From Exiguobacterium sp. J17977 (GTDB lineage Bacteria; Bacillota; Bacilli; Exiguobacteriales; Exiguobacteriaceae): a stretch of DNA of 64,000 nucleotides. Within the stretch, counting starts at the first letter, position 1. Every line of letters begins with the position of its first letter. The notes under the pieces are model-generated. The model had not been told where the DNA came from, searched no databases, and saw nothing but the letters and a program-made list of their open reading frames with translations. The stretch lies in the NCBI RefSeq assembly GCF_018616375.1, contig NZ_JAEQBB010000001.1, positions 62,001-126,000 on the forward strand, written 5' to 3'. The position numbers and the translations under genes are program-made. Below are positions 55,780 to 63,399 of the stretch, piece by piece.

Positions 55780-58130
55780 ACGGACAACACTTCGCTTGTG
55801 AACGTATCTGTGATTTCTCGTGTCTCTCCATACACTTCGATGACGAGCGGTTCGGTCGAAGGCGTGCGACGCGTGATCGTGACTTGATCTTGAGACGCGT
55901 GAACGTCGAGTGTCTCACCTTTCCAATCAATCGAGTACGTCAGGGCGTTCCACGCTTGCGGGAGCATTGGCGAGATGCGTAAGTTTCCACCTGTCATCCG
56001 GACACCGCCGAATCCGTTGACGACCGCTTGCCAAATCCCACCGAGCGATGCCGCATGGATTCCTGCGTCAGATGTCTTCATGTTCGGTCCGAGATCGATT
56101 TCAGACGCGCGACGGAATAAGTCGTAGGCAAGCTCCTGGTCACCGAGGTCTGAAGCAAGGACGCTATGTGTCGACAGAGAGAGCGACGAGTCATGTAGCG
56201 TCTTCGGCTCATAGTACTCCCAGTTGGCACGTTTGACGTCTGCCGAGAACAAGTCTTCGAGCAAATACATCAAAATCATGACGTCTGCTTGTTTCGATAC
56301 TTGAATCTCGTTCACTTGTTCGAGGTTGTAGTCATAAAACATCGAACCGACGTTTTCTTGGTTTTTGTATTTCGTTAAATCGATGATCTCTTTTTGCAAA
56401 TACGTGTCATCTTGTGGCAAGACCCCGTCTTCACGGACTTGCGGCAAGTAAATCAAATCGAGGACGTGGCGGAATCGTTCCTCGGCTGTCTCGAGATCTA
56501 GTTTTTCGTTCAACTGTTCGAACAGTTCCGGCTTCTCTTGACGGAGCAGTTCCACATACTGAATTGCTGTTTGGATGTTCCAGTGCGCCGTGTAGTTCGT
56601 GAAAGCGTTGTTGTCGACATGTTCCTTATACTCGTCAGGACCGACGACTTGATTGATGTCATAGCGCCCTTCAGCTTCATTCCACTCGAGCCGGCTCGCC
56701 CAGAACTTGGCCGTATCGATGAGCAGTTCATAGCCGTAACTGTCCATGAAATCTTGGTCACCGGTGACATGATAATATTGCCAAGCCGCGAAGGCGATGT
56801 CGGACGTGATATGTTGCTCGATGAAACCTGACCAAATCTTCGTCGCTTCACCTGTCACGATATCGGCGGCACCCCAGACCGGTGTCACTTCACCATCGTC
56901 GAGCCATGCCGATTCCCATGGGAACATTGCCCCTTCGTATCCATTCTCTTTCGCTTTACGGTGCGCTCCCGGCAATGATAGATAGCGATATTCGAGCAGA
57001 CTGCGCGCGATTTTCGGGTTCGTGTACGTATAGTAAGGCAAGATGAAGATTTCAGTGTCCCAGAACGTATGACCTTTATAGCCTTCACCGGACAATCCTT
57101 TCGCCGCGACATTCATCCGGTGATCATGTTTCGGTGTCATGACAGCTAAATGGTACTGAGCGAAGCGGATCGCCAACTGATCGAACATTTCTTCCGATTC
57201 AATCGTAATGGGTGCGTGCGACCAGACGAGTTCGTCCCAAGCATTGACATGGTCATTGAATAAACGATCGTAGCCTTGTGCTTCGACGTCACGTGTCGCG
57301 TTCAATGCGAAGTTGGCAAGTTCTTCTGTCGTTTCGACCGAGATATCTTTGTCACGTGAAGTAAAGACGGTCGAATATTTCTCAATCGTCAACGTTTCAT
57401 TTGCAGGGACGTCGATGTCTGAGAAGTCGAAATAGATTTGACGACGATCCATTTTAATAATCGATTTTGGCTCGAACGGAACGTTACGAGTGAAACGATG
57501 AACGCTGTGGAAGGCAAAGTCGATGCCGGATTCTGTCGTCGTCTGTAGTTGCTGCATGAATCGACCGTCATAGAGACGTTTGTCGCCTTCTAAAAAGTGT
57601 TGGACCCCACTATTCGTCATTTGTCCATTAATCCCCGATGTCATCGTCAACACGCTCTCTTGTTTTGGTGTGATGGTGATACGTTGGGCGATGACATGCA
57701 AATTGTCCATCGATACGAAGCGACGGAAGGTGAGGTCATAGACATCACCGTTTGGACTCTGCCAAGTGACGTCACGAACGAGTTCGGCCTGTTTTACGTT
57801 CAACGTGCGACGGTAGGCGAGAATCTCACCTTGCGTCAAATCAAAGCGGACCCCATTCAATGTGAACTCCATCCATAACACATCCGCCGCGTTCGGCAGT
57901 TCGGTCACTTCGTTATCAGCAAATTTATTGAACGTTCCCGCGACAAATAAATTTCGTTGCTCGTTGGCATAGTGCTCCTCTGTGACTGAACGAAGTCCCA
58001 TGTAGCCGTTTCCGAGTGAAAACACAGCCTCCCCTTTGCCAAGCCAATTTGTACGGAACCCGTCCTCTGCAACGAGCCAATGTTGTAACTCTCCAGTACC
58101 AGTCGTATAGTTCATCAGTGTATTCGTCAC
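55776..58130 (-). CDS. GH65 alpha-glucoside phosphorylase
   Basis: 784 aa inverting phosphorylase producing beta-glucose 1-phosphate. N-terminal beta-sandwich (FSLGNGYMGLRSVTEEHY), catalytic (alpha/alpha)6 barrel with GLSGEGYKGHTFWDTEIF and the general acid in VVGPDEYKEHVDNN (around residue 485), and phosphate-binding SLSLSTHSVLAS. The family covers maltose, trehalose, kojibiose, nigerose and glucosylglycerol phosphorylases; the segment EVTELPNAAD looks more kojibiose-type than maltose-type to me, but specificity is unresolved. GTG 58130 is set by AGGAGG seven bases upstream. No signal peptide. Confidence 0.9.
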   Translation of the reverse strand: MTNTLMNYTTGTGELQHWLVAEDGFRTNWLGKGEAVFSLGNGYMGLRSVTEEHYANEQRNLFVAGTFNKFADNEVTELPNAADVLWMEFTLNGVRFDLTQGEILAYRRTLNVKQAELVRDVTWQSPNGDVYDLTFRRFVSMDNLHVIAQRITITPKQESVLTMTSGINGQMTNSGVQHFLEGDKRLYDGRFMQQLQTTTESGIDFAFHSVHRFTRNVPFEPKSIIKMDRRQIYFDFSDIDVPANETLTIEKYSTVFTSRDKDISVETTEELANFALNATRDVEAQGYDRLFNDHVNAWDELVWSHAPITIESEEMFDQLAIRFAQYHLAVMTPKHDHRMNVAAKGLSGEGYKGHTFWDTEIFILPYYTYTNPKIARSLLEYRYLSLPGAHRKAKENGYEGAMFPWESAWLDDGEVTPVWGAADIVTGEATKIWSGFIEQHITSDIAFAAWQYYHVTGDQDFMDSYGYELLIDTAKFWASRLEWNEAEGRYDINQVVGPDEYKEHVDNNAFTNYTAHWNIQTAIQYVELLRQEKPELFEQLNEKLDLETAEERFRHVLDLIYLPQVREDGVLPQDDTYLQKEIIDLTKYKNQENVGSMFYDYNLEQVNEIQVSKQADVMILMYLLEDLFSADVKRANWEYYEPKTLHDSSLSLSTHSVLASDLGDQELAYDLFRRASEIDLGPNMKTSDAGIHAASLGGIWQAVVNGFGGVRMTGGNLRISPMLPQAWNALTYSIDWKGETLDVHASQDQVTITRRTPSTEPLVIEVYGETREITDTFTSEVLSV

Positions 58131-58148
58131 TTTGTAACCTCCTGTATA

Positions 58149-58162
58149 ATAAAGCGCTTTCT
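58149..58162. promoter_or_regulatory. CcpA-like site just downstream of GH65 promoter
   Basis: AAAGCGCTTT core with 11/14 agreement to the cre consensus, placed about +6 to +19 of the minus-strand promoter, where CcpA would act as a roadblock. Confidence 0.4.
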
Positions 58163-58174
58163 TGATTCGACCCC

Positions 58175-58203
58175 ATTCTATCCGAAACGTTTCGGATATT
58201 CAA
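58175..58203 (-). promoter_or_regulatory. GH65-GH32 promoter with embedded LacI-type operator
   Basis: Minus strand TTGAAT (58198-58203) and TAGAAT (58175-58180), 17-bp spacer. The spacer is almost filled by a perfect palindrome centred on CCGAAACGTTTCGG; the full symmetry runs 20 bp (58179-58198). Confidence 0.8.
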
Positions 58204-58257
58204 CACCAATTTTCATTCGATTCCTTCCCTTACCTCAAGAAACGTGATTAAATGGGG

Positions 58258-58273
58258 TCAGAAACGTTTTAGA
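58258..58273 (+). promoter_or_regulatory. Imperfect copy of the operator before the DUF1189 gene
   Basis: TCAGAAACGTTTTAGA keeps the GAAACGTTT core with degenerate arms, 14 bases before the DUF1189 start. Confidence 0.5.
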
Positions 58274-58286
58274 AAAGAGGTTTGAC

Positions 58287-59000
58287 ATGGAACAGGTGAT
58301 TGCTAGTCTGGGGTTTCAATTCGAGAAGGTACAAGCATGGAGAAAGCAATCGATTTGGAAATCGATTTTTTATGTCATCATCGCGGTATTGATGGCGAAT
58401 GTACTCGTATTTGGTTTGAAATGGGTGAACCAATCAAACGAAGCTGCGACGAATTTGCCGGCGTTTACAGTCACGGATCAAGGGATCCGTTATGAAGAAC
58501 CATTTATGTTTAACATGGAAGTACTGGATTTGACGGTGATGGTAGGGGAAGAGCGGGAAACGGACGCATTGCAGACGCTCTTACTAGACGATTCGGGTTG
58601 GGTATTCAAACGTAGTGGCGTCTCGACCGAGTTGAAAGAATATAGTAGCTTGCTTGGATTTTTAGGCGAGACGGAAATGACGGAACGAGATGTCGTGCGG
58701 ATTTTAGAGGATTTGAAATGGTTCTATCCGCTCTACATTTATGGGGCGATCGTCGTGGACATGTTGATTCATCTCGTCGTCATTTCTTTCCTTGCCCTCG
58801 CAGGACTCGGATTCCGTCGCTTCGTGCCGATTCGCTATAAAGAGGCGTGGACGATTACGGCTTATGGCATCACGGCGCCGCTGTTAGTGCGAACGGTTAT
58901 CGCTTTATTGCCGGTCACTGTGCCGATGCTATCTGTTCTATATTGGGCTACCGTCGGCATCTTTGCGTTTATGACGATACGAAAAATCGGCGATGAATGA
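58287..59000 (+). CDS. DUF1189 membrane protein (YvdJ-like)
   Basis: 237 aa. One span at about 24-44, an extracytoplasmic domain of about 100 residues (LPAFTVTDQGIRYEEPFMFN), then three or four spans to the C-terminus. Fits DUF1189; a member, YvdJ, lies in the B. subtilis maltodextrin operon next to a GH65 enzyme, as here. Function unknown. AAAAGAGG precedes ATG 58287; an operator-like site suggests control by the neighbouring LacI protein. Confidence 0.78.
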   Translation: MEQVIASLGFQFEKVQAWRKQSIWKSIFYVIIAVLMANVLVFGLKWVNQSNEAATNLPAFTVTDQGIRYEEPFMFNMEVLDLTVMVGEERETDALQTLLLDDSGWVFKRSGVSTELKEYSSLLGFLGETEMTERDVVRILEDLKWFYPLYIYGAIVVDMLIHLVVISFLALAGLGFRRFVPIRYKEAWTITAYGITAPLLVRTVIALLPVTVPMLSVLYWATVGIFAFMTIRKIGDE

Positions 59001-59016
59001 TCATCGCCGATTTTTT
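58982..59016. terminator. Bidirectional terminator holding both gene ends
   Basis: Fifteen-pair stem around AATCGGCGATGA / TCATCGCCGATT with loop ATGA. The DUF1189 stop and the LacI-type gene stop are directly adjacent and both lie inside it. Confidence 0.93.
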
Positions 59017-60017
59017 GCGACCGATTCTCTTAGAATCAGCTCATTATTGACGAACGCCTCGTGCGGCACGTCTTGTCCCTCGACGATATGGACGACCATC
59101 GAAGCGGCCTTCCGTCCCATCTCATACGGCTGTTGTCCGACAGTAGTGAGAGGCGGGGACACATATTGGGACAACAAAATGTTATCGAACCCGATAATCG
59201 ACAGATCCTCTGGCACATTCAAGCCGAGTTCGCGCGTGGCCTGAAGGACACCGAGCGCCATCACGTCAGAAGCGCAGAAGAACGCGGTCACCTCGGGATG
59301 ATTCAACAAAAACGGCAAGGCCGCGCTTTTTGAGGCGAGTTCTTCGAAATCACCGTTCAATACGTAATCATCACGAAACTCGATCCCGTTTTCTTGAAGC
59401 ACTTGACGATAAGCGTCATATCGGACCGTCGAGACATACGCATGGGCAGCACCGTTCATGAAGGCGATGTGACGGTGTCCGAGTCGAATCAAATAGCGAA
59501 CGGCCTGCTTGGCGCTTTCGAGTTGATTTGAAGTCACGTATCCGGTGTTCACGCCTTCGACGGGGATGTCGACTAACACGCAAGGGACTGTGCTCTCGAT
59601 GGCTTCGAGCAAATAAGGGTCATCGCGTTTCAAGCCTTGAATGACGACACCGTCAAGCTGGCGTTCGGCGCACATCTGGCCGTATGTCTTATTTTTTTGT
59701 TTAGAAGTCGTCGTTGAGAGGAGGACGAACTCATAATCGAGTGTGGACAGCTCATCCGATACGCCACAGAGCGTCTCGAACAGAAAATTATCCTTTACAC
59801 TTTCTCGTTTCAAGTCGGTGACGAGAAAGCCGATTGTCTTTGATTGCTTCTTGACTAGGCTACGGGCGAGGATGTTCGGGCTGTAACCGAGCTCTTTCGC
59901 GACGTTCATAATCTTGTCCCGCGTCTCTTTATTTACATCATCATACCCGTTCAACGCGCGGGACACGGTTGTGACGGAAAAGCCTGACGCTTTGGAGACA
60001 TCTTTCAAAGTGGCCAT
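59001..60017 (-). CDS. LacI-family transcriptional regulator
   Basis: 338 aa. HTH at about 1-48 (ATLKDVSKASGFSVTTVSRALNG, then hinge SPNILARSL) and a periplasmic-binding-like effector domain (SIIGFDNILLSQYVSPPLTTVGQ). The hinge helix leucine typical of LacI minor-groove insertion is present. Likely binds the CCGAAACGTTTCGG palindromes on both sides. AGAAGGAG precedes ATG 60017. In place of B. subtilis MdxR, which it parallels in position. Confidence 0.93.
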   Translation of the reverse strand: MATLKDVSKASGFSVTTVSRALNGYDDVNKETRDKIMNVAKELGYSPNILARSLVKKQSKTIGFLVTDLKRESVKDNFLFETLCGVSDELSTLDYEFVLLSTTTSKQKNKTYGQMCAERQLDGVVIQGLKRDDPYLLEAIESTVPCVLVDIPVEGVNTGYVTSNQLESAKQAVRYLIRLGHRHIAFMNGAAHAYVSTVRYDAYRQVLQENGIEFRDDYVLNGDFEELASKSAALPFLLNHPEVTAFFCASDVMALGVLQATRELGLNVPEDLSIIGFDNILLSQYVSPPLTTVGQQPYEMGRKAASMVVHIVEGQDVPHEAFVNNELILRESVAKNRR

Positions 60018-60037
60018 GGTGGTAGACTCCTTCTCTA

Positions 60038-60051
60038 TGAAAACGTTATGG
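60038..60051. promoter_or_regulatory. Operator- or cre-like site before the LacI-type gene
   Basis: TGAAAACGTTATGG, 12/14 match to the cre consensus, within the 5' leader 21 bases before the regulator start; may serve autoregulation. Confidence 0.4.
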
Positions 60052-60108
60052 TTAATATTCGGATTTTATTTGGATATCTATAGTCTAGACGCAGAGTGCA
60101 AGGTCTGT

Positions 60109-60134
60109 AAACCTCTAAAAATAGGGGTTTTTAA
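60109..60134. other. Terminator-like hairpin between divergent genes
   Basis: AAACCTCT / AGGGGTTT stem with one G-T and loop AAAAAT, then T-run on the plus strand. No plus-strand gene ends here, so its role is unclear. Confidence 0.4.
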
Positions 60135-60152
60135 CCCGTTTGAAAATAATAC

Positions 60153-60180
60153 TTGATTTCCGAAACGTTTCGGGTATAAA
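60153..60180 (+). promoter_or_regulatory. Importer operon promoter with embedded LacI-type operator
   Basis: TTGATT (60153-60158) and TATAAA (60175-60180), 16-bp spacer, with CCGAAACGTTTCGG at 60160-60173 inside the spacer. Confidence 0.82.
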
Positions 60181-60194
60181 ATCAGGTTGTGAGT

Positions 60195-60208
60195 TGAAAG
60201 CGTTTACT
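60195..60208. promoter_or_regulatory. CcpA site (cre) of the importer operon
   Basis: TGAAAGCGTTTACT matches TGWNANCGNTNWCA at all but the last position; lies about +9 to +22. Confidence 0.7.
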
Positions 60209-60247
60209 TTAATTCGGGTTTGATCATCCATGAGGAGGAAATTACAC

Positions 60248-61525
60248 ATGAATAAAAAAGTATCAAAGCCATTATCTGTTTTCGTGCTATCGGGTCTTGT
60301 CTTTACTGCCGCGTGTGGCGGCGAGGAGGAAGCGCAAGTCGCTTCAGACCCGTCTGAGCTCGAAGGAAAAGAAATCACGGTCGGGACATGGAAAGGGACA
60401 GACGCTGAAGTCAAAGCGTTCGATGAATTGCTAGCGGCTTTCACGGACGAGACGGGCATCAAAGTGAAGAAGAAAGTGTATAACGACTATCAAACACAAC
60501 TTCAAACTGACCTTGTCGGTGGAACAGCACCAGATGTCTTTTACGTCGATGCGTTTCTCGCTCCTGAACTTTCGAAGCAAGGGGTACTCGAGCCAATCGA
60601 TCAATATGTAGAGCAAACCGAAAAAGATTTGGGCGACTTTTATGAGCCGGCCATCAATGCGTTCAAATCAGAAGACCAGTTGTTCGGGCTACCGAAAGAC
60701 TACTCGACGCTCGGTCTCTATTATAACAAGAAGATGATTGAGGATGCCGGATTCACAGCGGACGACATTCCGACAGAAATGGAAGACCTTCCTGGTTTCT
60801 TGAAAGAGTTGCAGGGCGAGCTCCCATCAGGTGTGACACCAGCTATCACATCATCTGAGTTGGCGCGTCATATGTTCGTACTTCAGTCAGGTGGCACGGA
60901 TATCGTGGACGGTGACGGGAAAGCGGTCTTGTCGCAACAAGATCAACTCGCCGCCTTGCAACCGCTTGTGGATGCTTACCAAGACAAACTTGTTCAACGA
61001 CCAGCCGACCTTGGTCAAGGTTGGGCCGGTGACTCGTTCGGAGCTGAAAAAGCCGCCATCATGATTGAAGGGAACTGGGCGATTTCACATATCCAGCAAA
61101 ACTTCCCGGATGTCGAGATGGGAACGAAAGAAGTCCCGACAATTGGTGGCGATAGCGGTTCAATGATGTTCACGGTATCGTACTCACTCAATAGTGATTC
61201 GGAAGAAAAAGCTGCGGGTTGGGAGTTCATCGATTACGCGACATCAAAAGATGGCATGAAAATTTGGTCTGAAGGAGCAGGTGTCTTGCCTTCACTCAAA
61301 TCAATTGCAGAAGAATTGAATCTTCAAGACGATGAGTTGAAAGCACCGTTTGTTGCAGCTGGAGCGTATGCGACTCCTTGGCAAAAAGGGGACTCCCTCT
61401 CAATCGTTGCCCGTGAGTACAACAACTTGTTGCCGGCAGCGTTAAAAGGCGACATGACGCTTGAAGAAGCGATGAAAAAAGCAGAAGAGACAGCAAATAA
61501 AGATATCGAGACGCAATTGCAATAA
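60248..61525 (+). CDS. Sugar ABC transporter substrate-binding lipoprotein
   Basis: 425 aa CUT1 binding protein. Lipobox FTAAC (Cys22), then ITVGTWKGTDAEVKAFDELL, GGTAPDVFYVDAFLAPELSKQG and GLPKDYSTLGLYYNKKMIEDAG, typical of oligosaccharide binders. Not obviously MdxE-like, so the ligand may be an alpha-glucoside other than maltodextrin. ATG 60248 follows GAGGAGGAAA. First gene of the importer operon. Confidence 0.9.
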   Translation: MNKKVSKPLSVFVLSGLVFTAACGGEEEAQVASDPSELEGKEITVGTWKGTDAEVKAFDELLAAFTDETGIKVKKKVYNDYQTQLQTDLVGGTAPDVFYVDAFLAPELSKQGVLEPIDQYVEQTEKDLGDFYEPAINAFKSEDQLFGLPKDYSTLGLYYNKKMIEDAGFTADDIPTEMEDLPGFLKELQGELPSGVTPAITSSELARHMFVLQSGGTDIVDGDGKAVLSQQDQLAALQPLVDAYQDKLVQRPADLGQGWAGDSFGAEKAAIMIEGNWAISHIQQNFPDVEMGTKEVPTIGGDSGSMMFTVSYSLNSDSEEKAAGWEFIDYATSKDGMKIWSEGAGVLPSLKSIAEELNLQDDELKAPFVAAGAYATPWQKGDSLSIVAREYNNLLPAALKGDMTLEEAMKKAEETANKDIETQLQ

Positions 61526-61536
61526 AGAAACAATTG

Positions 61537-61558
61537 GGCTCGCGTAACCGCGCGAGCC
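61537..61558 (+). other. Intercistronic hairpin after binding-protein gene
   Basis: GGCTCGCG / CGCGAGCC stem, no T-run. Probably stabilises the binding-protein mRNA or gives partial termination, so that more binding protein than permease is made. Confidence 0.6.
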
Positions 61559-61585
61559 TCGTTGTGTTCGGAGAGGGAGGATCAT

Positions 61586-62551
61586 ATGGGCACACAGCTC
61601 GAAATCAATCGGCGTACGGATGCGGCATCGCAAGCACCACCGCCTAAAAAGAAAAAAGGTAGTGAGCGCAACCGTCGTGAATCGATGCAGGGCATCACGT
61701 TCATGTTGCCGACGCTGATCATCTTAGTGACATTCACGTTACTTCCGATTGCGTACTCGCTGTTCTTGTCGTTTACGCGCGTCAATTTATTTGGCGGCAT
61801 CGATTTTCAATGGGTCGGCTTTGATAACTATGTCAACGCGTGGAACGACGACCGGGTCTGGACCGCATTGAAAAATACGTTCCGATATGCAGTGTTCGTC
61901 GTCCCGATTCAAACGGCGATCGCCCTGTTGATGGCCGCCGTCCTTAATTCTGGGATTCGGTTCCAAAACACGTTCCGGACGATTTACTTCTTACCGACAC
62001 TCACATCGAGTTCGGCGCTTACGATGATTTTCATGTTCTTATTCAGTTTGAACGGTCCGATTAACAACGTTCTCGTCAGCCTTGGGTTTCTTGAGGCACC
62101 TGTCAACTTTATCAACGAGACCGACTTTGCGCTCACGACCATCATGGTCATGAACATCTGGTCGACGGTCCCGTTCTTCATGACCATCTATTTGGCGGGA
62201 CTGCAAGACATTCCGTCGTCACTCTATGAAGCGGCATCCCTCGATGGGGCGAACGCGTGGCAGAAATTGATGAAAATCACGGTGCCGAACTTGACGCCGG
62301 TCACAAACTACGTCTTATTGATGGGAATTATCGGTTGCTTCCAACTGTTCGATCAGGCGTATATCATCTCCGGAGGGACCGGGGGACCGAACAATGCGAC
62401 GCTCACCTTCTCGCTCATCATCTATCAATACGCGTTCAAGACGATTGGGACGATGGGTTATGCGTCAGCGCTCGCCATCATCTTGACGGTCATCATCTTC
62501 GCGGTGTCGATGCTTGCCCGTAAGTTGAACAAGGAAGAATCCAACTATTAA
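61586..62551 (+). CDS. Sugar ABC transporter permease (MalF/MsmF type)
   Basis: 321 aa. A Pro/Lys-rich cytoplasmic N-terminus (about 1-38), then six spans; EAA loop YEAASLDGANAWQKLMKITVPNLTP. It lacks the long extra N-terminal spans of MdxF/MalF. ATG 61586 follows GAGGGAGG. Confidence 0.9.
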   Translation: MGTQLEINRRTDAASQAPPPKKKKGSERNRRESMQGITFMLPTLIILVTFTLLPIAYSLFLSFTRVNLFGGIDFQWVGFDNYVNAWNDDRVWTALKNTFRYAVFVVPIQTAIALLMAAVLNSGIRFQNTFRTIYFLPTLTSSSALTMIFMFLFSLNGPINNVLVSLGFLEAPVNFINETDFALTTIMVMNIWSTVPFFMTIYLAGLQDIPSSLYEAASLDGANAWQKLMKITVPNLTPVTNYVLLMGIIGCFQLFDQAYIISGGTGGPNNATLTFSLIIYQYAFKTIGTMGYASALAIILTVIIFAVSMLARKLNKEESNY

Positions 62552-62563
62552 GGAGGAATGGAT

Positions 62564-63388
62564 ATGAAAAAGAAAACATGGCCGCGTATCGTGATGTATG
62601 TCATTCTCATCTCCTATGCGCTCGTCACACTGTATCCATTCCTATGGGCAGTGCTCGCCTCGTTCAAACCGTATAGTGAGATTGTGGCCGGGGGACTGAC
62701 GCTTTGGCCGGAAAACCCGACGCTCGCCAACTTTGAACATATCTTTACGAAAGACCCGTTGTTCCCGCGTTGGATCATGAACTCGTTTCTGATTGCGACG
62801 GTCGGGACAATCGTGAACGTCATCTTCAACACGATGGCGGGTTATTCACTCGCACGGCTTCGGTTCCCAGGACGGAACTACTTATTCCTCTTGATTCTCG
62901 CCGTCATGATGGTACCGGGACAGATTTTGCTCATCCCGAACTATTTGATTATGCGCTCGCTCGGGATTCTCGATACGTATTCCGCCTTGATTATTCCCGG
63001 GGCAATCAACTTCGCGTACATCTTCTTGATGCGACAGTTCTTCATCAACTTCCCACGCGAAGTCGAAGAAGCGGCACAAGTCGATGGGCTCAACCGGTTC
63101 CAGACGTTTTGGCGCATCGTTTTCCCGATGGCGAAAGCCTCGGTCGCGACGCAAGCCGTCTTCGTATTCCTTGGCTTCTGGAACGAGTTCTTAAAACCGC
63201 TCCTCTACATCACATCGCCTGAGAAATACACACTGACGCTCGGGCTGCAGTCGTTCCAAAGTCAAAACGCAACACAGTGGAACTACATCATGGCGGCCTC
63301 GGTTGTCAGTATCATTCCAATCATCATTTTGTATATCTTGCTGAATAAGTACTTCATGCAAGGATTGCGAATCGGTGGGGACAAATAA
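62564..63388 (+). CDS. Sugar ABC transporter permease (MalG/MsmG type)
   Basis: 274 aa, six spans, EAA loop VEEAAQVDGLNRFQTFWRIVFP. ATG 62564 is chosen since AGGAGGA at 62551-62557 touches ATG 62558. No ATPase gene follows, so the importer must borrow a MalK/MsmX-type ATPase. Confidence 0.9.
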   Translation: MKKKTWPRIVMYVILISYALVTLYPFLWAVLASFKPYSEIVAGGLTLWPENPTLANFEHIFTKDPLFPRWIMNSFLIATVGTIVNVIFNTMAGYSLARLRFPGRNYLFLLILAVMMVPGQILLIPNYLIMRSLGILDTYSALIIPGAINFAYIFLMRQFFINFPREVEEAAQVDGLNRFQTFWRIVFPMAKASVATQAVFVFLGFWNEFLKPLLYITSPEKYTLTLGLQSFQSQNATQWNYIMAASVVSIIPIIILYILLNKYFMQGLRIGGDK

Positions 63389-63399
63389 GGAGATTGACG

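Noticed and set aside
60109-60134. Terminator of a hidden plus-strand gene
   Set aside because: No plus-strand frame with a ribosome site ends before it; recorded only as a hairpin.
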